64,000 nucleotides of DNA from Edaphobacter paludis (GCF_039993895.1 NZ_CP121194.1:1240001-1304000), one strand, 5' to 3'. Counted from the stretch's first letter, positions 26,007 to 39,114 are shown. Numbers and translations are program-made. Notes: generated by a model from the sequence alone, not told the origin.

Positions 26007-26953
26007 TCAGTGGCCGATGCGGTCGAGGTGGCGATAGCCGCCGGTGACGATGAACAGGGCGATAAAGACCGAGAGGTTGTAGCAGGCATGCACTAGCGCG
26101 GAGCAGGCCACCGACTGGGTGCGGATGCGGACCAGGGTGAGGATGAGGGAGACGACGAAGAGGACGATGAGCGCTCCCCAGGCGTGGGCGAGCTGCTCGG
26201 CGTGAAGGAGGGCGAAGAGAAGGCTGGAGAGGATCGCGGAGAAGAGCAGACCGGCGGTGCTGAGGTTGGTCGTGGTCTGCCAGCGCTGGTGGGCGACCGG
26301 CGTACGAGGCAGGCTGAGCCAGTCGTAGGCGATGGCGAAGGCGGGCAGAAGGAAGCCGCGGAAGCAGATCTCCTCGAAGGCCGGGGCGAGCAGGGTGCCG
26401 AAGGCGGTGACCAGCCAGACGTCGGAGGGGGTGTGGAAGAAGCTGTCCATGGGGATGGACTTGGGCATGGGGATAAGGCTGGAGATGGCCTGGACGGTCC
26501 AGCCGAGGACCAGACCGAGGCCGATGAGCTTAAACGCGTTGCGGCGGACGGCGCTAAAGTTCCATTGCAGGCCGTCGGGGAACGAGCGATGCCAGAGGAG
26601 GGGGAAGAAGAACCAGGAGATGAGCAGGGTCGTGAGATAAGTCACGGCCATGGCGGCGACCAGGAGTTTGGGCTGCTGGGCGGCTGCGGCGAGCTTTTGC
26701 GCGGTGTGGATGGTGAAGAAGCCCAGAAGGGTGGCCTGTGAGATCAGCAGGACAAGTCCGGCAAAGGAGACGAAGAGGAAGGCGTGACCGAGGTGGGGGA
26801 TGCGGCGGGGCGTGTAGTCCGACGAGTCGTTGGGAGTTTCTGGGAGGAACATCGTCGTCTCGTCCTCTGCTCCGGTGGGGCCGAAGGAGGGGATGGCGGG
26901 TGCCTCGGGGGAGGGTTGGTCGATGAAGGCGGAGGTGTCGAGTGGCTGTTCGC

Positions 26954-26957
<4 letters not shown>
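26007..26957 (-). CDS. CPBP-family intramembrane metalloprotease
   Basis: The 316-aa membrane protein has about eight helices after an acidic cytosolic N-terminus. It carries the CPBP (Abi) motif as [14 protein letters not shown] (EExxxR) and a second conserved His in [12 protein letters not shown]. Family members are prenyl-endopeptidase-like proteases, and the substrate is unknown. The start overlaps the uvrA stop by four bases, so it is co-transcribed with the repair gene, although a functional link is not evident. Confidence 0.88.
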
Positions 26958-30040
<3,083 letters not shown>

Positions 30041-30274
30041 GGATGATTGTGGCCGGTGTGGGCCAAGTCTCTAGGATACGGCATTTGGAGGGAGGGCGTG
30101 GCGCAGGGGCGGCAACCCGAAACGGGAAAAACGTATCCGAAGGAGCAATAGGGTTTGCGTTCGGGTTATTGTAATTGCCGCCGGATTTGTAACAATAGCA
30201 ACGTTGAACCATTGCTGTGACGTGTCTGGATCCGTTTCTTGGGGCTCGCGGTCGGGTTGAATCAGGAGTAATTT

Positions 30275-30445
30275 GTGTATTCGTCGATTATGTTGATTTG
30301 CGCGGTGCTGGCTTCCCTGGCAATTGGCGTTCTGGCCGCTTATGGCGTTTGTATTGCGATGTTCAATATCTTCCGCATCCATGCGCGGCAGGTGGCGGTG
30401 AAGTCGGCCCGCGGAGTGGCTCCGGCACGGGTGGTTCAAGGCTAG
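30275..30445 (+). CDS. Small single-pass membrane protein
   Basis: A 56-codon frame begins at GTG 30275, six bases after a clear AGGAG. The product has one transmembrane helix (IMLICAVLASLAIGVLAAYG), then a short amphipathic basic tail with RIHARQVAVKSARG. No family is recognised. The good ribosome site and helix make it likely real. It stands alone between uvrA (divergent) and a convergent exported-protein gene. Confidence 0.7.
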   Translation: MYSSIMLICAVLASLAIGVLAAYGVCIAMFNIFRIHARQVAVKSARGVAPARVVQG

Positions 30446-30487
30446 ATTTCCCCCCTGGCTTTATTTAGTGCGAACTTCCATCTATTT

Positions 30488-31072
30488 TTATTGTGGGTTT
30501 GACTGGCGCTGTTGCTGCTGCTGGCGCATGCGTTCAAGCTGCTCGTAGATCTGCTGCGGGGTCTTGACTCCGTTGGGGGCTTCTTGCGCTGGTGCGGCTG
30601 CGGTTGGTGCGGGAGCCGCATTTTCTTCGGGCTGGTTGGCTATGGGATACTGCGGGCGAACGGGCTCGGAGACGGGAGCTTCGCTGTAGCCTTCGGGATT
30701 GGGTGGCGTGGGGCCGCCGTGGCGCGGGGTCAGGATGAGTTCGGCCGGCGCGGCGGCTGTGGCCTGCATGAGCAGCATGTTGCTTTCGGTGCCGTCAAGA
30801 AGTTCGCCCAGGATTTTTGATGGGGTGGCTGGTCCGTATTGGCCGAAGACACGCTCGTCGGTGACGCCTCCGGTGATCTTCATTCCGGTTTCGTGAGCAA
30901 TGTCGCGCAGAATCTGATTGAGGCTGGAGTTGTTCGCGGCGACGGTGAGTTCGCCGTTGGCGTAAGTGACCTGGGCGTGCTGCGGTGCCTGCTGCGGGGC
31001 CTGGGCTCGCAACAGCGGGGCGAAGGCAAGCGCGGCGGTGAGGATGAAGCGGAATTTGGTGGAGGACTGCAT
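30488..31072 (-). CDS. Exported protein with secretin/STN-like short domain
   Basis: The 194-aa protein begins with a signal peptide (FILTAALAFAPLLRAQA). Residues 35-105 (YANGELTVAANNSSLNQIL, then ETGMKI) resemble the STN fold found at the N-terminus of secretins and TonB receptors. The C-terminal 90 residues are Pro/Ala/Gln-rich and end in a polyglutamine-like run. There is no secretin barrel, so it is a stand-alone domain. Its role is unknown; the periplasm is the likely site. Confidence 0.75.
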   Translation of the reverse strand: MQSSTKFRFILTAALAFAPLLRAQAPQQAPQHAQVTYANGELTVAANNSSLNQILRDIAHETGMKITGGVTDERVFGQYGPATPSKILGELLDGTESNMLLMQATAAAPAELILTPRHGGPTPPNPEGYSEAPVSEPVRPQYPIANQPEENAAPAPTAAAPAQEAPNGVKTPQQIYEQLERMRQQQQQRQSNPQ

Positions 31073-31232
31073 CTTGATTTGGAAGTCGTGTTGATAGGAC
31101 GTGCTGGAACGATAGAGGTTACTGCTTCTGGGAATCAGTCTATCGCGTGGCCATGAGGTATGGTGGGCTAACGGTGGCGAAGGCAGGTTGTACTAGACTG
31201 TCAAAGGAATCCGCGGGCTCGTGCGAGGCTGC

Positions 31233-32255
31233 ATGGTGAAGATGATGATGAGATGCAAGGTTGCTTTGCTGGCGGCGGGGATTCTGTTTTCCGGAATAGC
31301 GTCGGCCGAGGTGTGCACCACGCAATCGCAGATGACGTCCGCTGATCGCGATGCGCTGGCGGCGGCAGGACGCAATCTGGCGACGAAGGTGCAGGCGGAC
31401 GATGTAAAGGGCCTGCAGGCGGCGACAGTGGCGGAGTATGCGAAGGATTTCAGCGGCATCGGCGATGTGGTGGGCACGACTTCGGCGAAGCTGAAGGGCG
31501 GCACGATCGCGGTGGAGCAGGTTTATCTGCTGGATGGCACGCAGTTGAAGAAGAATGCGGATGGGTCGGCTCCGGATGCCCAGTTTTTTTGTTCGCTGAA
31601 CAAGTCTGTAGACGAGGCGGATTTTTTGATTCCGGGGCTGCTGCCGGGACAGTATGGATTTGTGATCGTGAATGTTCAGAGTGCATCTCCCTGGCAGCTC
31701 TCGTTTCTGCTGCGGCACGATCAGGGACAGTGGGCGATGGCCGGCTTCTATCCCAAAGCGTTGACGGCGGCGGGGCATGATGGTCTCTGGTATTGGACGC
31801 AGGCACGGGCAATGGCAGCGCGCAAGGAACATTGGAATGCGTGGCTCTACTACCAGCAGGCCCAGGCGTTATTGCAGCCTGCGGGATTTGTGCAGAGCAG
31901 CCATCTGGAGAAGTTGAAGAGCGAGCAGACTGCGGTTGCCCCTCCCGCGTTGTCCGATGGGATCAATCCGAATACTCCGTTGGTGGTGAAGGGCACGGAC
32001 GGCACGGAGTACCGATTTATTGGATTAGGAGTGGATGATTCGCTGAGCGCGGCGAAGATCGATGTTGTGGCGCACCTGAAGGTAGACCAGATAGGCGACG
32101 CGGCTACAGCGAAGAAGCGTAATTCGGATGCTGCGAGTGCGTTGCTTGCGGCGTATCCGGAATTGCGTAAGGCTTTTCATGGAGTGTGGGTATTTGCCGA
32201 AACTTCGGGCCAGAATCCTTATGCAACCGAAGAGTCAATGAGCGAGATTCATTAA
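31233..32255 (+). CDS. Exported protein of unknown function
   Basis: The family is not recognised. The 340-aa product has a signal peptide (MVKMMMRCKVALLAAGILF, cleaved near ASAEVC) and a soluble mature part. It contains QLSFLLRHDQGQWAMAGFYPK, then a TPR-like helical stretch WTQARAMAARKEHWNAW, and no catalytic motif. The ATG at 31233 has GAGG just upstream; GTG at 31221 and later ATGs are alternatives. The gene is divergent from the STN-like gene. Confidence 0.75.
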   Translation: MVKMMMRCKVALLAAGILFSGIASAEVCTTQSQMTSADRDALAAAGRNLATKVQADDVKGLQAATVAEYAKDFSGIGDVVGTTSAKLKGGTIAVEQVYLLDGTQLKKNADGSAPDAQFFCSLNKSVDEADFLIPGLLPGQYGFVIVNVQSASPWQLSFLLRHDQGQWAMAGFYPKALTAAGHDGLWYWTQARAMAARKEHWNAWLYYQQAQALLQPAGFVQSSHLEKLKSEQTAVAPPALSDGINPNTPLVVKGTDGTEYRFIGLGVDDSLSAAKIDVVAHLKVDQIGDAATAKKRNSDAASALLAAYPELRKAFHGVWVFAETSGQNPYATEESMSEIH

Positions 32256-32401
32256 GCCTTCAGTGAATTTTCAGGCCCGTCACAGCGGGTGCTATCTTGG
32301 AAGTCGTTTTTGCAGAATGATTTGATTGTCCCGGGCCAGAATTGGCAGGCTAAAACTGGCATCTTATGAGCTATTAGTAGATAGAACAGGAAAAAGTCAC
32401 A

Positions 32402-33049
32402 ATGGCAGAGATCAAAAAGACCTTGAGCGAGGCGATCGAAGGCAGACGGGCGACGCCCAGCTTCGATGGCGAGCCGATTCCGGCAGAAGATCTGCAACAG
32501 ATTCTGGATGCTGGCCTCCATGCTCCCAGTGGATACAACATGCAGCCGTGGCGATTTATTGTGGTGCAGTCGCCGGAGCAAAAGAAGCGGCTGCGGGCGG
32601 CGAGTTATAACCAGGGCAAAGTAGAAGAGGCGTCCGCGGTGATCGTGGCCTGCGGCGATGCGGACGGGTGGAGAAAAGACATCGACCTGATGCTGCAGCA
32701 GGGGCGCGAAGGCGGGATGCCGGAGAGCTATGCGGCGCAGGCGCGGAGCAGTGTGACCAACTATCTGTCCAGCTTCAGCAGCGACGAGATGCATGGCTGG
32801 CTGAACAAGATGGTGATGATTGCCTTCACGCACATGATGTTGATGGCTGAGGTGATTGGCTATGATACGGCGCCGATGGAAGGTTTTGAGCAGGAGAAGG
32901 TGCATGAGGTGTTGCGGCTTCCGCTGAGCTACTGGGTAGTGGCGCTGCTGGGAGTTGGCCATCTGAAGGGCGATGATAAGTTCAACGGCGGCCGGTTTGA
33001 CATGGCACATACCGTTTTTGGCGAAGAGTTCGGCAAGCCTCTCAAATAA
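32402..33049 (+). CDS. Nitroreductase-family FMN oxidoreductase
   Basis: The 215-aa protein has the nitroreductase pattern: AIEGRRATPSFDGEPI, then LDAGLHAPSGYNMQPWRFIVV (FMN binding), then LLGVGHLKGDD at the C-terminus. It should use NAD(P)H and FMN to reduce a nitro compound, quinone or similar; the substrate is not known. AGGAAAAAG precedes the ATG. The hydrolase gene follows after 27 bases. Confidence 0.88.
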   Translation: MAEIKKTLSEAIEGRRATPSFDGEPIPAEDLQQILDAGLHAPSGYNMQPWRFIVVQSPEQKKRLRAASYNQGKVEEASAVIVACGDADGWRKDIDLMLQQGREGGMPESYAAQARSSVTNYLSSFSSDEMHGWLNKMVMIAFTHMMLMAEVIGYDTAPMEGFEQEKVHEVLRLPLSYWVVALLGVGHLKGDDKFNGGRFDMAHTVFGEEFGKPLK

Positions 33050-33076
33050 AGAAATGAAGCGGGGAGCGACAGAACG

Positions 33077-34036
33077 ATGAGGCGTGGACTTCGGGTTGTC
33101 GCTCTTCTGCTTTTACTTTGTGTTGTTGCGGGAGGCGTGGTTTATTGCTTTCCGCTTCAACTGGCAGACCAGATGGTTCGCTTCCATCTGTGGCGCGCCG
33201 GCGTGCAGAGCAGATATGTCCAGGCGGGCGGTTACAGGATGCACTTCTTCGAGGCGAAGCCTTCGGGCGGGGCCGAGGGCACACCGCTGTTGCTGGTGCA
33301 TGGGCTGGGAGCGCGTGGCGAGGACTGGGCGCCGATGATTCCCGCGCTGACAGCAAAAGGCTTCCATGTGTACGCGCCTGACCTGCTGGGCTATGGGCGG
33401 TCGGCGCATCCCGATACGAGCTACTCGATTTCGATGGAGGAAGCGGCGATTGTGCAGTTTATGCAGTCCGTCCATCTGAAGCGCGCAGATGTTGGTGGGT
33501 GGTCGATGGGCGGTTGGGTTACGTTGAAGTTGGCGCTGGATCATCCTGAGATGGTGGATCGCCTGGTGGTCTATGACAGTGCGGGCCTTTATTTCCCGGC
33601 GACGTTCAGCCCGGACCTGTTTATGCCGACGGATGTAGCCGAGGTGCGGCGGCTGGCGGCCACACTGACGCCAAAACCGCTCGATATGCCGGGTTTTGTG
33701 GCGAGGGCTGCGCTGCGGAAGCTGGAAGGAAACGCCTGGGTGATTCGCCGCAGCATGACCGCGATGACTAACGGATACGATCTGCTGGATTTTCGGCTGA
33801 ACAATATGCAGCGCCCTGTACTGATTGTGTGGGGAGCGCAGGACGCGCTGATTCCGCTCTCTGTCGGCGAGACGATGCACCGGGATATTCCGGACTCTGT
33901 TCTGAATGTGATGGAGGGCTGCGGGCATCTCGCCCCGGCGGTGTGCTGGAAGCCGGTGGTGCGGAGTACGGTAGATTTTTTGCGAGCGGAACCGCCGATG
34001 CAGGGTGGAGAGAAGACCTTTCCGGCGGAGCAGTAG
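33077..34036 (+). CDS. Alpha/beta hydrolase, membrane-anchored or exported
   Basis: The 319-aa protein has an N-terminal hydrophobic helix (VVALLLLLCVVAGGVVYCF) and an alpha/beta hydrolase fold. It shows the oxyanion block LLLVHGLGARGEDW, the nucleophile Ser in GGWSMGGW near residue 140, the Asp in VWGAQDALIP and the His in EGCGHLAP. It could be an esterase or lipase acting at the membrane. The reaction is not specified by sequence. It is probably in an operon with the nitroreductase. Confidence 0.88.
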   Translation: MRRGLRVVALLLLLCVVAGGVVYCFPLQLADQMVRFHLWRAGVQSRYVQAGGYRMHFFEAKPSGGAEGTPLLLVHGLGARGEDWAPMIPALTAKGFHVYAPDLLGYGRSAHPDTSYSISMEEAAIVQFMQSVHLKRADVGGWSMGGWVTLKLALDHPEMVDRLVVYDSAGLYFPATFSPDLFMPTDVAEVRRLAATLTPKPLDMPGFVARAALRKLEGNAWVIRRSMTAMTNGYDLLDFRLNNMQRPVLIVWGAQDALIPLSVGETMHRDIPDSVLNVMEGCGHLAPAVCWKPVVRSTVDFLRAEPPMQGGEKTFPAEQ

Positions 34037-34043
34037 GTAGATT

Positions 34044-34643
34044 TCAGTCAGGTCGCCATTGATAGGCATCTGGCTGGGGGAGACCGATGTGGCTGAGGAC
34101 TCGGTTGATGAACTGGCGAGCCATCTCGGTGGTGTTCTGCGGGTGGTTGTAGAGCGTGGGAATGACGGGGAAGATAACCGCTCCGGCGTCGGATGCGAGC
34201 TGCATGTTGCGAAGATGAATGCGGTTGAGCGGAGTTTCGCGGACGCACAGCAGCAGCGGGCGGCGCTCTTTGAGGCAAACGTCGGCGGCGCGCTGGATCA
34301 GGTTTGCGGCGAGGCCATTGGCGACGGCGGCGAGGGTTCCCATGGAGCAGGGAAGGATGATCATGGCGTCGGTGGGATAGCTGCCGCTGGCGATGTTGGC
34401 GCCGATGTCGGTTTCGGGATGCTGCTGGACTTTGGCTGAGGGTGCGCCGAGGAGTTTTTCCGTGAGGCCATTGCGGCCGCTGAGCTGCATCTCTTCGGCG
34501 AAGACACGGAGAGCGCTGTCTGAGACGACGAAGTTGACCTTGGCCACGCGGATATCAGCGGCGAGCGCACGCAGGATCTCGGCGGCGTAAATGGAGCCGC
34601 TGGCTCCGGTAACGGCTAGCGTGATGTTGCGGGCGTTAGGCAC
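34044..34643 (-). CDS. ubiX: Flavin prenyltransferase UbiX
   Basis: The 199-aa enzyme makes prenylated FMN for UbiD-type decarboxylases. Seen are TLAVTGASGSIYAAEILRAL at the start, LPCSMGTLAAVANGLAANL (FMN and prenyl site) and RRPLLLCVRETPLNRIHLRNM near the C-terminus. No ubiD gene is in the window. It is convergent with the hydrolase gene and lies 14 bases after the cysteine-cluster gene. Confidence 0.93.
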   Translation of the reverse strand: MPNARNITLAVTGASGSIYAAEILRALAADIRVAKVNFVVSDSALRVFAEEMQLSGRNGLTEKLLGAPSAKVQQHPETDIGANIASGSYPTDAMIILPCSMGTLAAVANGLAANLIQRAADVCLKERRPLLLCVRETPLNRIHLRNMQLASDAGAVIFPVIPTLYNHPQNTTEMARQFINRVLSHIGLPQPDAYQWRPD

Positions 34644-34657
34644 TGGATGATTATCGC

Positions 34658-35251
34658 CTACGCGCCTCGAAGTGCGTAGGCGATGAGGGTTTGGCCGTGG
34701 AGGCCGTGCGCAGTGTTGTAGGCCTCGTTGCTGGCCTCTTCCTGCGCGGGGATGTTGGGATCAAGCTCGCAGGCGGCGATCTCTTCGGTGCTGGCGTGGA
34801 TGTAGCAGAGCTCGCAGGTGGCGAGGTTGTCCTCAGCGGTTCGCATGGGCGGCCCGAAGGTGCGGCAGAGGATGGGGCGATGCTCGTAGAGATCGCACGT
34901 GCCATGGTCGAGGTCGAGCACGGGACAGGGCTCGTCGTTGGCGAACTCTTCGAAGAGAATGGCGGCTTCGTAGTCTTCGTTGAGGATGCCGGTGTGCAGG
35001 TCGCCGGGAAACCAGGGATCGAGGCGGGTCAGGGACTCTTGGACGCGGGCGTTGACGCGGGCGGCTTTGGCAGGGTCGGTTTGGGTGAGGGCTTCGAGGC
35101 CTTCGCGGAGCCGCGCAGCGTCTTCGTGGGCGATGGGGAAGACTCCGATGCAGCACTGGGAGCAGCCGGGTTTGCAGACGAGGTGGTGGCCACTGCGGAG
35201 TGTGGCAGAGGCGAGGGCTGCGTCTACGATTTGAATGAGGGGCTGCTGCAT
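34658..35251 (-). CDS. YkgJ-family cysteine-cluster protein
   Basis: The 197-aa protein has the YkgJ/Fe-S-like cysteine pattern CKPGCSQCCIG at residues 26-36, CPVLDLDHGTCDLYEHRPILCRTFG at about 109-132 and CELCYIH further on. Such proteins bind iron or zinc, and their reaction is unknown. It lies just upstream of ubiX on the same strand and may share its transcript. Confidence 0.82.
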   Translation of the reverse strand: MQQPLIQIVDAALASATLRSGHHLVCKPGCSQCCIGVFPIAHEDAARLREGLEALTQTDPAKAARVNARVQESLTRLDPWFPGDLHTGILNEDYEAAILFEEFANDEPCPVLDLDHGTCDLYEHRPILCRTFGPPMRTAEDNLATCELCYIHASTEEIAACELDPNIPAQEEASNEAYNTAHGLHGQTLIAYALRGA

Positions 35252-35267
35252 CGTGCCTTGGTGCCCA

Positions 35268-36347
35268 TTACTTGCCTGTGGCGAAGTTCGGAACAGACGG
35301 CTCCAGATGTCTCAGGATAAACTCCCTTGCGAGATTTCCGATAGCGGTTGTGGCTAAGGTTACGCCGACGGTTTGAAAGGTGAGTCCCGCCCCTCTGCTC
35401 GACTCCGGATGATAGGTGTTCGCGATTGCACCTGCCGCCATATTTCCGAGGACACGGGAGTAGTTAAATTGCGACTTGCCATTGTCTCCGCGGGTGATCA
35501 GCGTGGAACTGATCGCATGCCAGGTTCGCGAGGGGATACTTCCCGAGCCCTGGTAGAAATATCGTGGATCCTGATGCAGCACGGAGGGCAGGATGGCGCT
35601 CCCGATGATTCGGCTGGAGACCGAGTCCGCAAGGGCTGCCCCATAGCGCTTTCCGTATCCTTCAATTCCGGGGCCATAGCCTGGATAGGTGTTGTTGTAC
35701 TGCTCCGCACCCGCCACTCCTGCGAGGATGACGAACGTGGTGGGATCGCCCATGGTGCGGAACGCCAGCTTGTACTTCTGTTTGGCGGTCATCGGTTCGG
35801 CCTTCCAGATGTAGCTTGTATAAAAATTCTGAAAGACACCAAAGACGCGCTGCTTTTCCTGCTCCTGAATTTGCGCCTGAGCGACTTGCTCGGGCGACGC
35901 GAAGACGGTCGTCGAGGAGGTTGTGGCGATGTTCAGAGCGATTTTCGGGGCCTGGATCGTCTCGCCTGGTCGCACGAAAAACTCCGGAGAGGCAAAGTTC
36001 GCATGATCGGGCGCTGTGACGATGAGCCGAAACTTACCGGCAGGCACTGCGGTAAAAGAGAAAGTTCCGTCGCTGGCTGGGGTCGCCGTCCTGTCGCCCA
36101 GAATGCCGGGCGCGTCCAGGGTGACACTCGCTGCGGGGACGGGGTTGCCTTGCGCATCGAGAACGACGCCGGTGACCTGGGCCGTACCCTGCGCTTCGCC
36201 GGTTTGATTGGGGGCCGGAGCTGACTGGCTCGCCATGTCGGGAGCATCCGGCAAATTCTCGTTGCTTGCCAATGTCTGGCTTATTCCCCGATATGAGCAA
36301 ACTGCCAGCAACAAAACCACAGCAGTACGATATCCAAAACTATTCAT
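35268..36347 (-). CDS. Exported protein with carboxypeptidase-regulatory-like domain
   Basis: The 359-aa protein starts with a signal peptide and a Gly/Pro-rich linker. It then has a carboxypeptidase-D regulatory-like beta domain (about residues 55-130: VTGVVLDAQGNPVPAASVTL, FSFTAVPAGKFRLIVTA). The C-terminal half (ILAGVAGAEQYNN, SVLHQDPRYFYQGSG, TYHPESSRGAGLTF) recurs in acidobacterial hypothetical proteins and may sit in the outer membrane. GAGGG precedes the ATG. The function is unknown. Confidence 0.8.
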   Translation of the reverse strand: MNSFGYRTAVVLLLAVCSYRGISQTLASNENLPDAPDMASQSAPAPNQTGEAQGTAQVTGVVLDAQGNPVPAASVTLDAPGILGDRTATPASDGTFSFTAVPAGKFRLIVTAPDHANFASPEFFVRPGETIQAPKIALNIATTSSTTVFASPEQVAQAQIQEQEKQRVFGVFQNFYTSYIWKAEPMTAKQKYKLAFRTMGDPTTFVILAGVAGAEQYNNTYPGYGPGIEGYGKRYGAALADSVSSRIIGSAILPSVLHQDPRYFYQGSGSIPSRTWHAISSTLITRGDNGKSQFNYSRVLGNMAAGAIANTYHPESSRGAGLTFQTVGVTLATTAIGNLAREFILRHLEPSVPNFATGK

Positions 36348-36544
36348 CTACCCTCTATTTCACAACATCGGCAATTAGAACTACCCACGCTTAAGTGAGA
36401 TGCAATGCAATCCTGCCAAAAAGAGAGAGATTTGTAACAAAATCCCGGAAACCGCAGGCAACCATACGGCTGCAGGTAAGGTACGCCTGCCGGTCGCGGT
36501 GGTCACAAGTTGCGCGTCTGGATAGGGTGATTGCCCATCAATTA

Positions 36545-36583
36545 CTGCAGAATCCTTCCCTTCGTGCGGGATGACAAGAAGGA
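36545..36583. repeat. TTCCCTTCG...GGGATGACAA repeat, copy 1
   Basis: In the gap 36348-36594 the sequence GCAGAATCCTTCCCTTCG followed by GGGATGACAAGAAGG resembles blocks at 42857 and 50023. The core is a small inverted repeat around CCCTTCG..GGG. No gene or other structure is evident in the rest of this gap. Confidence 0.65.
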
Positions 36584-36594
36584 GATGTGCTGTC

Positions 36595-37659
36595 CTATGG
36601 AATGATTCGCCGTTGGCGAAGTGTGGTGAAGAGGTCGAAGAAGCTGTCGTCGGTGGCCTGATAGTCGAGGAAGCCGAGTTTGCGGCTCTTGCTCATGTCG
36701 GTGACGACTTCGATGGGTCGACCGAGGTCGGCGTCCGTGTGCCATGGCGAGATGAGTTTGGAGAGATCAGGCTCAAGGAGATTGTTGGCTTGGGCGATCC
36801 TTCGCCAAAGGGGAGCGGCGTCGGCGAGCTGCTGCTCGAGTGGAGTGATCTCAGGACTGAAAGGGGCGGGCGAGATGCCAAACCATTCCGCGAGGCGAGA
36901 CCACATCCAACTCCAGCGGAAGACGTCGCCATTGACGACGTTGAAGGCCTGATCGCGTCCGGCGGGGGTGGTACAGGCCCACAGGAGATGGCGGGCGAGG
37001 AGCCGGGCGTCGGTCATATCTGTGAGGCTGATCCACTGTGCGGCTGAACCGGGAAAGAGGAAGGGAAGGCCGGTTTCGCGGCAGATAGTGGCGTAGACCG
37101 CAAGGGTGACGCCCATGTTCATGGCATTGCCCAGGGCGTAGCCGATGATTGTGTGAGGACGGTGGATGCTCCAGGTGAAGTGGTCCCGCGCTGCCGCTGC
37201 GAAGACTTCATCTTCCTGTGCGTAATAGAAGTTCTCGATGTCGAGACGGCCCTGCTCCTCGCGGAAGGGCGTGGCAGGCAGCTTGCCTTTGCCGTAGGCC
37301 TCGAAGGGACCGAGGTAGTGCTTGAGGCCAGTGACCAAAGCGACGTGTTGGACTGACTTGGCGGGTGAGACGGCGTCGAGCAGGTTGCGCACCATGGAGG
37401 AGTTGACGCGGATATTTTCGGCCTCGGTGGATTGACGAAGCCAAGTAGTCAGAAAGACGTGGGTAGGCTGGAGGCCTGACAGCGCGGATTGGACGGAAGC
37501 AGCATCAAGGAGGTCGGCAGCGATGGGTTGTACCCCATCCAAATCAGAGGAGGGGTGGCGAGCGAGACCGAGCACCTGCCATCCTTTGGAGGTAAGATGC
37601 GTCGCCAGGTTGTTGCCGACGATTCCGGTGACTCCTGCGATGAGTGCGGTGGGTGGCAT
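36595..37659 (-). CDS. PRISE-type short-chain dehydrogenase/reductase
   Basis: The 354-aa protein is an extended SDR with the nucleotide-binding GVTGIVGNNLATHL. It carries the PRISE-family blocks TWLRQSTEAENIRVNSSM, VTGLKHYLGPFEAYGKGK, DIENFYYAQEDEVF and WSIHRPHTIIGYALGN. The catalytic Tyr lies in the NFYYAQED block. Plant members reduce enones such as progesterone or iridoid precursors; the bacterial substrate is unknown. AAGGGA precedes the ATG. It is downstream of purB on the same strand, separated by 116 bases. Confidence 0.86.
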   Translation of the reverse strand: MPPTALIAGVTGIVGNNLATHLTSKGWQVLGLARHPSSDLDGVQPIAADLLDAASVQSALSGLQPTHVFLTTWLRQSTEAENIRVNSSMVRNLLDAVSPAKSVQHVALVTGLKHYLGPFEAYGKGKLPATPFREEQGRLDIENFYYAQEDEVFAAAARDHFTWSIHRPHTIIGYALGNAMNMGVTLAVYATICRETGLPFLFPGSAAQWISLTDMTDARLLARHLLWACTTPAGRDQAFNVVNGDVFRWSWMWSRLAEWFGISPAPFSPEITPLEQQLADAAPLWRRIAQANNLLEPDLSKLISPWHTDADLGRPIEVVTDMSKSRKLGFLDYQATDDSFFDLFTTLRQRRIIP

Positions 37660-37775
37660 TTTTCCCTTCGAACAGACTCTTCCTATTGGATGAGAGGCGC
37701 CACGGTTTGATGCCTGGCCCGTTGAATTTCAAACGACGTGGGCGCGGAGCGGCAAACAAAATCGGAATATAGAGG

Positions 37776-39083
37776 CTAGTTGGAATCCCCCAGCACGCGG
37801 GCAAAGATAGCGTCTACGTTAGCTAGCTGGCGATTATAGTCGAAGGCGCGGGTTAGCTTTTCGGGGGAGAGGCGGGCGGTGATCTCGGGGACTTTGGCTA
37901 CTTCGTCGCGGAAGATGAGGTCGTTCTTCCACGAGTTCATGGCATGGCCCTGGACGAGGCGGTAGGCGTCTTCGCGGCTCATGCCGGATTCGGTGAGGTC
38001 GAGTAGAAGTTGACCCGAGAAGATGAGGCCGCCGGTGGATTCGAGGTTCTTCAACATGCGCGCGGGGTACACGAGCAGCTTGTCGATGAGGTTCGTGGTC
38101 TTTGCAAGCAGGTAGTCGGCGAGGATGGTGGAATCGGGCAGAATGACGCGCTCGGCGGAGGAGTGAGATATGTCGCGCTCGTGCCAGAGGGCTACGTTTT
38201 CAAACGCCGTCTGCGCGTTGGAGCGGACGACGCGGGCGAGACCGCTGATCTGTTCGGAGACGATGGGGTTGCGCTTATGCGGCATCGCGCTTGAGCCCTT
38301 CTGCTTCTCGGAGAAGAACTCCTCGGCTTCGCGTACTTCAGTGCGCTGCAGGTGGCGAACCTCGGTGGCGATCTTGTCTAAAGAGCTTGCTAGAACCGCA
38401 AGGGTCGCAACATAGGCGGCGTGGAGGTCGCGCTGGACTACCTGAGTTGCGATGGCTACGGGCTTGAGGCCCAGGGCGGCGCAGATGGCCTCTTCGTGCT
38501 CGGGCTTGAGATGGCCGAAGGTGCCGACTGCTCCGGAGAGCTTGCCGACGCGGAGGTCTTCGGCGGCGGCGTCGAAGCGGGTGAGGTTGCGCTGGACTTC
38601 GGCGTACCAGAGGAGGAGCTTGAGCCCGAAGGTGGAGGGCTCGGCGTGGACGCCGTGAGTGCGGCCGATGATAGGCGTGTGCTGGAACTCAATGGCGCGG
38701 CGCTTGAGGACTTCGGCGAGCGCGACGATGCCGGTGCGGATGATGGCGGAGGCTTCCTTGAGCTGAAGCGCCTGCGCGGTGTCGACGACATCGGTGGAGG
38801 TGAGACCGTAGTGCAGCCAGCGGGAATGCTCGGGGTTGTTGATGTGCTCGGCAACGGTGGTGGTGAAGGCGATGACGTCGTGACGGACTTCGGCCTCGAT
38901 CTCGTCGATGCGGGCTACGGTGAAGTTGCCCTTGTCGCGGATGGCGTCGGCGGCGGCCTGCGGAACGAGGCCGAACTTCGCGAGGGCCTGTGAGGCAGCG
39001 GCTTCGACGGTGAGCCAGCAGCGGTACTTGTTTTCGTCAGACCAGATTTTGCCCATCGCGGGGCGAGTGTAGCGGGCGATCAT
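37776..39083 (-). CDS. purB: Adenylosuccinate lyase
   Basis: The 435-aa lyase acts twice in purine synthesis, releasing fumarate from SAICAR and from adenylosuccinate. Seen are [17 protein letters not shown] at the start, [33 protein letters not shown] and the flexible signature loop [12 protein letters not shown]. The ATG at 39083 with AAGGAA upstream is preferred over a longer frame that runs into the glutaredoxin-like gene. It is the last gene of a probable run that starts at the agmatine deiminase. Confidence 0.96.
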   Translation of the reverse strand: MIARYTRPAMGKIWSDENKYRCWLTVEAAASQALAKFGLVPQAAADAIRDKGNFTVARIDEIEAEVRHDVIAFTTTVAEHINNPEHSRWLHYGLTSTDVVDTAQALQLKEASAIIRTGIVALAEVLKRRAIEFQHTPIIGRTHGVHAEPSTFGLKLLLWYAEVQRNLTRFDAAAEDLRVGKLSGAVGTFGHLKPEHEEAICAALGLKPVAIATQVVQRDLHAAYVATLAVLASSLDKIATEVRHLQRTEVREAEEFFSEKQKGSSAMPHKRNPIVSEQISGLARVVRSNAQTAFENVALWHERDISHSSAERVILPDSTILADYLLAKTTNLIDKLLVYPARMLKNLESTGGLIFSGQLLLDLTESGMSREDAYRLVQGHAMNSWKNDLIFRDEVAKVPEITARLSPEKLTRAFDYNRQLANVDAIFARVLGDSN

Positions 39084-39114
39084 GATGTTCCTTATTCGAA
39101 CTTTTTTGAGAAGA

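Noticed and set aside
30071-30439. 122-residue minus-strand frame between uvrA and the STN-like gene
   Set aside because: No ribosome site and a His/Pro/Asn-rich composition; the plus strand there carries the better-supported 56-aa membrane peptide.
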